NCBI GenBank assembly: GCA_006937955.1
Contig: SSNP01000010.1
Location: 1,003,770 to 1,067,769 of the forward strand
Origin: Pachypanchax playfairii
Taxonomy: Eukaryota; Chordata; Actinopteri; Cyprinodontiformes; Aplocheilidae
Length of the DNA stretch: 64,000 nt
Direction: 5' to 3'
Made by a program: the position numbers and the translations under genes. Shown here piece after piece: positions 1 to 10,411 of this stretch (positions are counted from its first letter, which is position 1; every line of letters starts with the position of its first letter). The notes under the pieces are model-generated. The model did not search any database and was not told the origin of the DNA. It saw only the letters and a list, made by a program, of their open reading frames with translations.

Positions 1-74
1 TTCAGAATCCTTTTTCAAACTAGTCTCAGTTGGAGAGGACCATGTGGTCACAGTGTGTGTGTGTTTGCTTGCAG

Positions 75-207
75 TCAGGAGCTTTCCAGCCTCGCTCAGA
101 GCGGCATGGGGTTCGTTGAGTTTCCAGGGGTTGCCGAGTTCGCTGCGTTGCTGAGAGCTGGTTTGCTTAAAGTCCTGTCCTTGAACTGTGAAAGAATATG
201 CTGCTAG
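75..207 (+). other. possible terminal exon (unidentified)
   Basis: A TG-rich tract followed by TTGCAG at 69-74 looks like a splice acceptor. After it, one frame (first full codon at 76) stays open for 43 codons to a TAG at 205-207. The peptide is leucine/alanine rich with a GVAEFAALLRAG stretch, and the segment is more GC-rich than what follows. I do not recognise the protein. It could be the last coding exon of a gene entering from the left, or a non-coding exon of the transcript that carries the nearby mir-22 hairpin. Chance openness over 43 codons cannot be excluded. Confidence 0.25.
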
Positions 208-513
208 GGAAAGGCTTTACAGACAGACTGACTGCAATAGTTGAAGTCAGGCCAGCTGAATGGAATCCAGTCAAGACAAATCCTGGACTACTCATGAGTA
301 TTACACTGTGGCCGCTTAAAGTGGCATCAAAACAGGGATTTGTGGTTGTTTTAAATCTGAGATCTTATTTTAAAGTATTTGAATTTCATTAAAATTCCAG
401 ATCTTTGTCCTTATGGAAAATGATCTTTAAATTCACATTTAAGTGAATGTTTGTGGCGTTTCCCAATGTGAAATAAGAAAATACTTGAAATGTTGGTTAA
501 TTTGTCTCACATA

Positions 514-520
<7 letters not shown>

Positions 521-544
<24 letters not shown>
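521..544. repeat. (AC)n microsatellite
   Basis: Uninterrupted AC dinucleotide run of about 12 units, preceded by a few imperfect units from 511. Confidence 0.9.
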
Positions 545-1100
545 GGGAGTGTCTACACTACAAAGGAGACTCTAACATTCGAGCCTTTATGATGCTGTAA
601 AATGAATTTCCCCAAAAGACGAGAGCTGTTTTCTATCAGGAGGCTGGAAGCGAAGGCCAGTATATCTAAACTCATAAATACTTCTCTCATCAATTATAAC
701 TAGAAGTCAAGAGAAGGCTTGAACAGTAAGCTGGCATTGTTCATGTGTACAAACATATTTCTTTATGGTTAAAAATGAATTTAAACTCACTGTGTTGCAC
801 TAAAACAAAAGGTTTTTAACTGTGTTTCTACCTCCTACACTTAAAACCAGCAGGTTCTCTCCGTGTCAAGCTGCAGTCAGTCTGGACATGTAACTTATAT
901 GTTGCTTGTTTCTGTTTCATTTTTCCAAGACCCCCAGCCCCCCCGCCCAAAGAATCCCAAATTTTGTCCTATTCGTTTTGCTGTTTCATAATTTGCTCTA
1001 TAGGTTTTGTTAAACATGCTTTTGTTTGAATGAGCAAAAGTTTTAATAACTGCTTCAACAGACTAGCGTGTGAGATGGATAACTGCGTGTTGGCTCACTG

Positions 1101-1186
1101 GCTGACCTACAGCAGTTCTTCACTGGCAAGCTTTATGTTCTCTCACACCAGCTAAAGCTGCCAGCTGAAGAACTGTTGTGGTCGGC
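1101..1186 (+). ncRNA. mir22: microRNA precursor mir-22
   Basis: The segment folds into one hairpin: the outer stem GCTGACC (1101-1107) pairs with GGTCGGC (1180-1186), and two 22-nt arms pair almost completely around a short loop. The 5p arm (1114-1135) begins AGTTCTTCACTGG and the 3p arm (1155-1176) begins AAGCTGCCAGCTG and ends GAACTGT. The 3p arm matches vertebrate miR-22-3p as I remember it, with C at position 11 as in fish miR-22a; the 5p arm differs from the human one at a single base. miR-22 is an abundant conserved microRNA that represses mRNAs through its seed AGCTGCC. In mammals it is processed from the exon of a host non-coding RNA, so the surrounding 1.0-1.4 kb may be exonic; I cannot define host-transcript exons here. 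Confidence 0.93.
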
Positions 1187-4100
1187 TATTTCCTGCCCCG
1201 GAGAGCTGCTGGTTTCCGTGAGCAACACGGGAATGAAGATGGAGTAACGATCTCACCCCTCTGACTGTCGCGTAAAATAATAGGTGAAGTCTCTGGCCGA
1301 GCTGGAAACCATGTCACTTATGCAGCTCGTTCATGTGTTCACGTTCACACCATGACACCTGCTGTATCATGTAACGACAGCATTGCATCATGGGAGCCGT
1401 CTGTCATTCTAGTTTACTCTTCAGTCTTACAATGCAGTTCTTTTTTTATTTAATGATATGTTATCTTAATGTTGCACAATACTGTCTCAATTCTAAGTTT
1501 CATGTGGTTTGCATCATCTTGGAGTTAAGCATTAAAGTTACTTTTCCTCTTTTTTTTAATTAGATTCTTTAAAACAAAGTAAATGTTGTTACTTCTGAAT
1601 TTGTAAAATTTGAGTTTAATTCCTGGAAGTTTAGGACCTTTAATCACAGATGGAATTTAAATTATCTACAAAAGTATTTTTTAATCCCTAAAGTGTTTTT
1701 ATCTTTATGTAGATGATTAAAAACTTTCAGTTGTTTAATGATTGGAAAACCCTTAAACTGTTAACCAAAGGGAGGAAAAAAAGGACTGGAAACTTTAAAC
1801 ATTCCGTCATCAACGTTTTTGCTCATTAAAAGTTGTTTCATGTTGAACGTGCACATAAAGGTAGAGACATCTTGCCTGTGACCTTCAGCAGCTATAAAGT
1901 GAACTTCAAGAGGGAGAGGGCAGTGCCCGGAGCAGGATGTGAGAGCAAACGTGTCTCTTTAAAAGCTGCCAGCCAGCTTCGAACAGAGAGAAGGAATGTT
2001 CTCAAGCCTTAACAGAACCAGATGCTTCGGCTTACTTTCCCCTTCATACGGGCTCCATGCTGCCTCCTCTCCCGTTCCCGTGCTCTTAACACCACAGATG
2101 GAACTGAAAACTGGACGGACTACGTTTCCAGCTTCTCTGACGTACACTGTCCTCTTTATCATCTACCTTAATGTAGTCTCTGTGTATGTTCCCCAAGCTC
2201 CTTATCTTGTCTGCTCCTCTTTACCTACACATCCTCATACTGGCAGACCTTTTCCTCATCCCCTTCCACCCCCACAATCCTCCTTTACTGCAGTGACAGA
2301 CTTGCTCACACACACAAATGAAGGAGACACCAACACAGGATTATTCCAGTCTGTCTCCTGTACATCCTCTTTAGGTAGCACTGCCAGTATCCTGCATTAA
2401 TGCGTCATAACACTTCATACCAGGGTCACGCCTCGACCTTGTGTGTTGGGTGCATTTGTTTCAAGTCAATGGCTTGGTTGCCTGAGCTGCTCCCGGGGTA
2501 TTGGACTGAGTCCATTAAGATATTGCAGAACGAAGGATGCATGAAAAGAAGCGGCAAGAAGGATCCACCTGCACACAAGATGAAACAGGTCTGCTGTGTG
2601 TTTTTGAGCGCATACGTGTCGGCGCAGTGATGATGGAAACTTGTCAAGTTTTCAAGTCTTCTACATTTCTGTTCAGTTTAACGACTGAATGTTTTTAAAC
2701 GGAGCGTGTTACTGAAAATGAAATATGACTTCATGCATCATCTTGTTTCAGATCTGCAAGATGTTTGTGGAATCTGACTGTAGTCAATTCGTGAAGGTAG
2801 TAGACATTAATAAGAGGAGGAAACATGTCAGAATAATAACAGACAAGGCTGAGAGGAAGTTACTATAAATCTGCAAAGCAGGACTGTTTCAGACCTCCAT
2901 CTGGAGGTACATGCCTCCCTTCAACTGTTTAAACTGGTGATGTTTGGAACCACCATGTTTAACTGAGTCAGCTGGTATGAGGAGCATCCATCAGGTAAAA
3001 GTAACATGATTCAGAGCCTGAATTCTCTAGTGATGAACTAAAAACAACTGAGTTCAACAGCCACAATGAAAGACAGGCCTGAAACCTAAAACAGGTTCAC
3101 TCTATCCTGACTTTAAGTGACTTGGATTTACTAATACTAACAATGAAAATTACACTTAATGTTCTAAACAACTAGCTTATTAACTCAGCAAGTCAAATCA
3201 GGGTTTCTGTTTCTGGAAATATGTTAGAGTAATACAGACTTGGAATCAATCACGAAAATGAAGGAAAAAAATCCAACCACCTAAAAAAGAGCAAATTTAA
3301 AGCTTTTTAATATCATTAAAATGCAATTATTTCCAGTTTGTGTGTTTTATATCTATTATCTGTTATTTGCTTGTTCCTGATGAAGTTCTAATTTTAGTTT
3401 TTCAGACACAATCCCAACAGATGTATAATCTGTTAAAAAGCTTATTGTCTAAGTTCATTTTTTGCTATAATATTTATAAAATCTGTATTATTTGAGCTGG
3501 AATCATTATCAGACTGTGAAACAGTATGTAGAACAGGATTGTTCCTTTACAACAAAAACTTTTTGCCACTTTGGAGTAGGTTAGGTCTCTAGTCTCGAGT
3601 TTCCATGGTGATAGATCCAGGTAAGACATGAATTGGCATCAGGATGCTGATAAATGATCTGGACTAGGAGTGAAGGATGGAAGCAGAAGAACTAAAAATC
3701 CTACATCAGTGCTCAGGATGGCCGGAAGATGTACATCTTGATACAAAGACAATCTAGAATTATGTATTTAAAATATTTGATCAGAAGGTTTTATTGATTT
3801 GAAACTTGAGGATTCATACTTGCACATTAGGCCTCCAGCTTCCAGGCTTATAGACTTAACTAACACGCTTCCTGCTGCAGACATACTTCATGCTGCCGGG
3901 GGAACATAAATAATAATCCTCTTAAGGTATGAGCTTCTGTCTGTAGCAAGCCCTTACTCAAGCAATTCGGGGCATCTGTATAACGACATGCTCTATATAC
4001 CATGTTGTGACGTGGTCGTGCACTCACATCCTCAGCTGAAGGTCTGGACACCATACAGGCTAAAAGGGATCATGATTCTGAGGGAGATTCATTGCTGAAC

Positions 4101-5059
4101 AAATGGCAAACGTCACTTTAATTTTGATGGCGCAAAACAAACATTTCACTTAAACGATAATAGTTTGAATAAAACTTTGACAGAAGCTCGTTGAAATATT
4201 AAATTGTTATTTTCCTTTACAGATCTTAATGGAAACCAGACTTAATGCTTATCAGTGAAAACATTCATCAATGTTACATATGAGACAAAAGTTCATCCTT
4301 TATGAGCTAATACTCTATAAAAACATTTCATTGTTCCATGTTTTAACTATCAGCAGGCATCTGCTTTTAGTTAAAACTGCATGGCAAAATATATTTTTAG
4401 CTGTTGTGTTTCTGTATTCAGTTGAACTTAATGAGCTAATTTAGATCTAAAGCCAGAGAGGGGAAAGAACAAATTTATTTTAACAGTTAATGAATCATGA
4501 TGAAGAAGAAGCCACACGTCAACACCATCCAGAAACACAGGTGTCTTCTCAAGACCAAAGCACATTCAAAATGTTGTGAGGCAAAGTGGAAAACTGTTCT
4601 ATGGTCAGATTTAGTACAAATTTTTAACTCACTTTGAAAACCATCCATAGGTGATAATTATTTTGTTACTGCTCCAATTTTAATGGTACATTCCTGTGTC
4701 TAATATATGATGATCATTTTAACGTGCATTCTTTGAAAATATCTATTATAATAATATGTATACCACCTAGTTTAGTACTTGTAAAGATGATTTAGCCTCA
4801 CATGTTGCATTCTGGCACAGCGTGTGCAGACCTCAGCCACCGGCTTTGACCTCTTGCTGTTAGTAGATTAATTTCAGTTCATCTGGCTCTTGTAGAGAAG
4901 GCCACAGAAACTTTCTATAATCGCTCTCAGCACTTAAATCTAACTCAGTCTACAGCTGAGAAACCTAGGTATTTAATTCAGGGTATATTTTTTATCATTT
5001 CTTCATTAGTGGTTTTTTAATGACTGATGAGATGTTTTTGATGACTTAAAAAATGCATA
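1187..5059. other. no gene recognised
   Basis: AT-rich sequence without a convincing coding exon. An open frame of 134 codons at 1996-2400 (+) has no recognisable domain and no splice context. The part just after 1187 may belong to the mir-22 host transcript. Confidence 0.5.
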
Positions 5060-5071
5060 ACTCTCAAAGAG

Positions 5072-5403
5072 GAGCTGCACAATGGAGCAGTTAGTATCAC
5101 TGCTGCCTTGCAATTAGAAGGTTCTGGGTTTGAAACTTTCCGCATGGAGTTTTCATGTTCTCCCCGTGCATGTGTGAGTTTTCTCTGGGAACTCCGACTT
5201 CCTCTCACAGACCAAAATTATGCTTGAGGGTAACTGGAAAATCTAAATTGCCCCTATGTGTGAGTGTGATAATGGCTGTCTGTCTATATATGACCCTGTG
5301 ATGGACTGGCGGCCTGTCCAGGTGTAGCCCCGCCCCTCGTCAAATGACAGCAGCTCCTCGCGACCCTGAATAGAAGTTTACGTGTTTAGATAATGGATGT
5401 CTG
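5072..5403 (+). mobile_element. tRNA-headed SINE-type retroposon with 12-bp target duplication
   Basis: The element is flanked by identical copies of ACTCTCAAAGAG at 5060-5071 and 5404-5415, a length typical of LINE-mediated retroposition. The head (about 5072-5140) resembles tRNA promoter boxes: a GAGCAGTTAGTATCACTG stretch and GGTTCTGGGTTTGAAAC. The body carries the very common fish-repeat phrases ATGTTCTCCCCGTG and TGGACTGGCGGCCTGTCC, and it ends in a GATAATGGATG tail. The repeat family name is uncertain to me. The copy is diverged, with several CpG losses. Confidence 0.75.
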
Positions 5404-5415
5404 ACTCTCAAAGAG

Positions 5416-6124
5416 CGATGGTCTAATGGAAAAAATATGCACACAGTTGGGTGTGTGTAACAAAAAAATATGAATAAACAGTTTAATACTTTTTTATTAG
5501 ACCAATTCATTTCCTGTTGTAGTGTCTGCCATGCATCCCTTGTTCACCTTTTAAGTCAAAGCAGGAAAAGAATTCAAGGCCAGGTCTGAAGAGGTTTATA
5601 AACCTCTCCTAAATTCTTCCCTGTGGGTGAAATCATGTGAAAGCTGCTTAGGCAGATTATCTCTGCCTCGACGGCAGCTGGCAGTGAGATCCTTGGGAGT
5701 GCACCTGACTCAATAACCTACTCATCGTGACGCAAACACAGCCTATGGTGCAGCGTGCTTCCCCAGTCAACCCCCCACCCTCATCCCCATGACCTTTCAC
5801 CTGAAAATGAAGAAGTGAGCCTTGTTGCCAGAAGCATGTGGGAACTGAATAAATACACAATGATTTGATCAAGTAGAGATTAAACAAGTTTAATTTCTTA
5901 GAAACACACATTAACGAGTCAGTCAGTTTGGTATATACGTTTTTAACATTTAAAATCACATGATTATTAAAAAACATTTTTTGAAGCTAAGATTCTTTGC
6001 TGTAAGTAATTTTAAAGGAATATATTAGACACTTTCAAGTGGTTTTCTTTTGGATACATGTTGTAGATGGCTCTTTAAACAGTCTTGTCTTTAAACCGAT
6101 TTGTTAGTCTTATTGGAACAGAGT
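5416..6124. other. no gene recognised
   Basis: AT-rich spacer. A 106-codon open frame at 5657-5977 (-) shows no domain and is treated as chance. Confidence 0.5.
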
Positions 6125-6127
6125 TTA

Positions 6128-6702
6128 ATGGTGCGTTCACACCGGCCGCTTTGTAAACGTCAAGCAACATTCATAACACTTCAAGTTTGGCGCTTGAAAG
6201 TTGAAGCTCGTAACGCTTGACCGTTAAAAAGAGCGCGTAGGCGGGGCTTCCTTTGTTATCGGATGTTCTAAGCTATGGCGGATCATATAGAGAGAGTGGC
6301 TTGGCTTTATTTACTCCGTTTGTGGATACACCCCATTCTTCAGATGCGTTCTGAGTTTGAGGAGTTAAACCATTTGCTCCAGGAGCTACATATGGATGAG
6401 GTTCGCTTCCAGCGTTAATTCAGTTTATCACGCGCCCTGTTTGAAGACTTCCTGCTTCATTGATGTCACTACGATTAGACGCTCTGATTGGATGACATGC
6501 CGCTTCAAGAGCATTAAAAGTTCAGCTAGCTGAACTTCTGCGTTGCTCACGTTTCAAGCTTCAACGCCTGAAACGTTTGAAAAGCTTTGAAAGTTGAAGC
6601 TGCTAACGCTCACAAAGCGCCGCAGAGACTCTGACGCTCCTCTGACGAACTCCACCATAGACTTTACATGGTGTTGACGGTTGGGCCAGTGTGAACGCAC
6701 CA
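6128..6702 (+). mobile_element. PIF/Harbinger-type internally deleted element
   Basis: A 575-bp element bounded by inverted ends TGGTGCGTTCACACC (6129) and GTGAACGCACCA (6691-6702), with TTA on both sides (6125-6127 and 6703-6705), the target duplication expected for PIF/Harbinger. Inside are several GCTTGAA/TTCAAGC-like subterminal repeats and a short remnant of a HARBI1-like transposase, listed separately. There is no room for the catalytic domain, so the element is non-autonomous. Confidence 0.8.
6275..6418 (+). pseudogene. HARBI1-like transposase N-terminal remnant
   Basis: Starting at the ATG of MADHIERVAW, a 47-codon frame reads through WIHPILQMRSEFEEL and LHMDEVRFQR before a TAA. This matches the N-terminal segment of Harbinger nucleases (WVHPI followed by EF and DEERF-like motifs, from memory of the family). 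The DDE catalytic region is absent because the element is only 575 bp long. It cannot encode an active nuclease. Confidence 0.65.
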
Positions 6703-6705
6703 TTA

Positions 6706-7904
6706 CACCACTGATGTCGCACACCACTTACGCATCTGGTGGAAAGGAGGGGTTGCTTTAAACCTGGAATAAAATGTAATGACTGTTTGACAAAATTTAA
6801 CACAAGTTAAAATGAAAACCAGCCTGTTATTAATGAATCAGAAATTATATAAAGCCTTCACCAACCCATCAGAGAATGTAACTCGGATATTAATTAACCT
6901 GTCTCAGTGGAGTCTCTGCACTTACTGCACACAGTTCCTAAAATAAATGTCAGTTCCAGATAGGTGGGCCGTGAGTGGAAAGGAAAAGTGGTGTGGAATC
7001 TGGAACGGTATAACAAACGATAAGTATTTCCTGTATGTATCTGCAATCTACTGGCTACACTCTCCAGTCCCGATTTATTCTGTGTGTACGTGTGTGCTTG
7101 TTTTGTTACTGACGAAACTCTTTCTCGTATGAGTTAAGATTAAAACCTGTTCTAATGTCAAGAAATTTCATTTTAGGGTTCATCGTTGGCGTTAGACACA
7201 TACTGGTATTAGTTTGGTTTAAGCTACACAAATGTTTGTAAGTCAACACAATGTCCTAATAAGGACAGAAATGTCTCTGTATGTGTGTGTATGTCCGTTT
7301 AGTGACGTCTGGAACGGTGTGCTTGTCAGTTTAGTGCTCTTCAGAAAAGTCCATTACGTAATTATCTGGAAAGTCTGACCAAAGTGCAGCAACCAGACAA
7401 TCTTGTTACATGTGAGCTATAAGCAGACATACAGCAATAGACTTTAATAATCTATAGTATATTGTACAAAACCCCAAACTACTCAGTTTAATGCAAAATA
7501 ATTAAAGAAGCAGGGAGGAAGTCCAGGCTGTGTGTTTTTCTTAAATCTGCATAGTAAGAACAGAGAGATACATCTAAGTGTGTGCTGCAGTGAGCAGAGG
7601 CTCTCCCAGCTGAGTTATAAATAACCAGACGACCTGCACCTTAAGACGACATTGTCTGGTGGCAGGGCACTCAGAGTTCATTGTAACCTGACAACTTAAT
7701 CCCATGTAAGACACAGAGGGATAGAGGGAGAGTGGTGAACATTCAGCTGTCTCCAATTTCTGAGCTACTTTTGCTTATTATCACTTACAAAGGAACAGCA
7801 AACAAGCTCTTCATTTTTTACACATCACTTTCAAACCTGCTATAACATTCTAATTGTCCTCCCTTTCAGGCTAAACACTAAATAAAGTGTAGCTATATAC
7901 TACA
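6706..7904. other. no gene; one stray transposon end
   Basis: Mostly unassigned AT-rich sequence. At 6729-6752 the phrase GCATCTGGTGGAAAGGAGGGG closely resembles the terminal repeat of the Harbinger element at 50766-51558, so this is probably an orphan end of that family. Confidence 0.4.
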
Positions 7905-8126
7905 TATAGGAAAAATTTCAGAAAAAGCTATATTTAAAAAAAAAATACCTCCACTGGGTGTTTAGAGGGCTACAGAATGAAAGTACAGTATTTCCTTTGA
8001 AAATTATATTTGAGTTAAAATATAATAAAATAGTTGATTTTCACGGGCACAACATTGGCATTTTGTTTACATCTATCAGATTTTGTTTACAGCTAATTGC
8101 GGGCATCATTGCAGGTTACCTAATAC
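7905..8126. repeat. dispersed repeat, copy 1 (pair with 28917-29154)
   Basis: Shares a long diverged match with 28917-29154, including CCTCCACTGGGTGTTTAGAGG, GGGCACAACATTGGCATTTTG and a TTACCTAATAC stretch near the right end. The two copies share no other flank, so this is an interspersed repeat, probably a DNA-transposon MITE. Ends and family are not resolved. Confidence 0.65.
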
Positions 8127-8550
8127 GGTAAATAGACCGTTCAGCACAAAGAAAATGTTGGAGTCGGCAAGTCAAGCAGCTGCTTTAGAGCCCCTGCAGA
8201 TTTTATTATCCTTCTCAGGAGAGGAAAGACCAGAGAAGATCAAAAACCAGAGTGAGTTTAGGTGAAGCTACAATTGATGGACCTAATTAAAAAATGTTCA
8301 CAGCATCAAAATGCACAAAGAAATGTTGAACCTGGCATCCCAAAGGTTGGAAGCCTTGTTCTATTGTTGCAACTACAACATCCACACATCAGATGTCGCT
8401 ATGATGTTTGTGTTCCATATTCAACCTATAAGGTCGTGATGTATCTTCATTTACTGTCTTCTTTAAGTGAACCAAGGAATGAGGAAATGAGAATGGGATG
8501 GGCAGGCTGTTTGCTGGACCCCAGGTTTCCATCGAGTGCCTGACCATATT

Positions 8551-8646
8551 CCAAAGGGTCCTGTGTTCAGTCTTCCTGAGGCTCCTGTCTGCCATCCTCC
8601 AGAGGGTGCTTTTTGCCATCTGCCTGAGGGTCCTGCCAGCTGTCCT
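8551..8646 (+). repeat. 24-bp tandem repeat coding a P-E-G octapeptide
   Basis: Four contiguous 24-bp units (8551, 8575, 8599, 8623), consensus beginning CCTGAGGGTCCTG. In the frame of the ATG at 8536 they read as octapeptides PKGPVFSL, PEAPVCHP, PEGAFCHL and PEGPASCP. The open frame runs 8536-8733, 65 codons. No host gene context is visible. Proline-rich repeats like this also occur near the 3' end of fish Gypsy elements, so it may be part of a decayed retroelement. Confidence 0.7.
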
Positions 8647-8852
8647 TCTCAAGGGTCCTGGATCTGGTCTCCACCTCTGCCTCAAGTGTTCTGGGTCTGT
8701 CCATCTGACCTACAGTTCCTTGTCAGACCCTAAACAACCTTCAGTGTACCTGCCTGATCAGTCAGTTGGCCTTCCAAATGTCTCCTGTATGCCAACCTTC
8801 AGTGTGTCCAGTTGTTTTCCTATTGTGTTCCCCAGTCTACCCACACCTTAAT

Positions 8853-9391
8853 CAATCAAATCAAAATCAATCAAAAATACTTCCTCAATCCCCAAAGGGA
8901 AATTAAGTGTTGTTGTAGCTCAGTTCTTCTTCAGGGAGCCATTGTAGAGGGTTCTAGCTGTGGACAGGAAGGATCTCCTGTAGCGTTCTGTGCTGCAGCG
9001 GATTATGAATCATCTTCTGACTGAAGACACTCTGTTGTTGAGTTACTGTGTTCTGAAGGGGATGATGAGGGTTTTCCATTATGTTCTTCATCCTCCTTTG
9101 GACAATCAACTCAAGAGACTCCAGTTCAGTCTCCAGGACAGAATCAGTCCTCCTTATTCATCTGTTCAGCCTCTTCATGTCACCTGCTCTGATGCTGCTC
9201 CTTCAACAGGTGACTGCAGATGTGAGCAGCTGACAACCTCCTTTTCTTTTGCCGTTCCTCTTCAAATCTCTGTCTGCCCGTATTGTTTGAAAGCCAGGTA
9301 GAGACACGCTGGAGTCCGGGATATGTTCCTTTAGCCATGTCTCAGTAAAACATATGATGCTGCATTCCCGAAACTCTGGCTGGGTCTTCAA
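8853..9391 (-). pseudogene. LINE fragment: 3' end joined to an endonuclease remnant
   Basis: On the minus strand the right part (about 9391-9255) reads ECSIICFTETWLKEHIPDS and LPGFQTIRADRD, typical of the APE-type endonuclease of CR1/L2/Rex1-class LINEs. It is followed directly by the LINE 3' portion (9200-8880), which ends in TTTCCCTTTGGGGATTGAGG and GATT-type repeats near 8855. The reverse transcriptase between them is missing, so this is an internally deleted relic. Confidence 0.65.
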
Positions 9392-9850
9392 CAGTCCACA
9401 TCTTCATCTGTAACAGCTCATCAGGGATCCAGAGTTTCAAATTGAGGATTATTTCAGCCTTAGAAATGTCAGTTAGTTGCGATTTCTTGTAAACAAGTCT
9501 CTTGTTGCCATGGTTACACATCATAACAAGTGGCAAAAAAGTGACAAATCAAGCAAAAAACTCAATCAACACAGCACCCAAATCAGAAGTAAAGTATTTA
9601 GAAAATATTTCCTGAAGAAAAAACTAGCAATAAATAATAAAAAAATAACAAAAAAATGCTAGCAAAGTCACAGAGCTACTCCAACAAGCTGCCACCAGTT
9701 GTAGCGCTGTTCGTTGCGTGGCCTTCAGGTCAACCTCCAGAGCCACTTCGAGGCTCATGTAGCCTCCTGGCCAACCTCCGGAGCCACGTGGAGCTCTACC
9801 TCCCATCTAGCTGGGAAGAACTGCCTTTTGGGCCATCGGGAGCTGTCCCT
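9392..9850. other. no gene recognised
   Basis: A-rich stretch (9520-9660), then GC-rich sequence reading proline/serine-rich in two frames (9656-9850). The latter resembles the proline-rich 3' region often seen upstream of fish Gypsy LTRs, but this is only suggestive. Confidence 0.3.
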
Positions 9851-9895
9851 GGGGGGGGGGGGGGTTCTGTTCTGTCATGTATCATCCCTGTCCAT
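9851..9895 (+). mobile_element. possible polypurine tract and LTR start
   Basis: A 14-base G run at 9851-9864 is followed eight bases later by TGTCATGTATCATCC. A G-rich polypurine tract followed by an LTR beginning TGTCATG is the arrangement seen at the 3' end of many fish Gypsy elements. I could not find the other end of the LTR, and a SINE lies within the supposed LTR at 10134. Confidence 0.3.
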
Positions 9896-10133
9896 GCCGC
9901 TTGTCCTGCGTTTTTTTCAGTTTGTCAACATCAGTATTTGTCTTAGTTTTATTAGATCTGTAATTTAGTTTCTGTCTGAGTTAGACTTAGTTTAGTAGCT
10001 TGTGTTATGCTTTTGCACCAGTCACTCCATCACTTTGTCCTGTAATGTGCTCACACTGCATTTGTTCTCACGCTACACACCTGTCTGTCTCCCTTTATAT
10101 GCTCCCCTTTGTCACCTACACACTGCTTGTTGT

Positions 10134-10411
10134 GGGCTGCTGTGGCTCAGTGGTTAGATTGGTCGTCCTCCAACTTGAAGGTTGGTGGATCGATCCCGGC
10201 TTCCACTGCCACATGTCGAAGTGTTCTTGGGCAAGACACTGAACCCCGATCTGCGTATCGGGTTGTGTGAGTGTTAGCCCCTACCCTCTCCCCCCGGTTT
10301 ACATATCGGGTTGCGTGAATGGGTAAATGCAAAGCCTTGTAGAGTGAAAGCGCTTTGAGTGGTCTGAAATGACTAGAAAAGCGCTATACAAATACAGGAC
10401 ATTTACCATTT
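10134..10411 (+). mobile_element. V-SINE-like element, copy 1
   Basis: tRNA-derived head with TGGCTCAGTGGTTAGA (A-box region) and GGTTGGTGGATCGATCC (B-box region), then CACATGTCGAAGTG, the conserved AAAGCGCTTTGAGTGGTC core and a tail ending ATACAGGACATTTACCATTT. Four copies of this family lie in the window. The head serves as an RNA polymerase III promoter in such elements. Confidence 0.85.

Noticed and set aside
1996..2400. 134-codon open frame
   Set aside because: No recognisable domain, no splice signals and low-complexity Ser/Pro/Thr composition.
10134..10260. tRNA-like head with A and B boxes (also at 31034, 45343 and 56287)
   Set aside because: Always attached to the same SINE body and lacks a complete cloverleaf, so these are SINEs, not tRNA genes.
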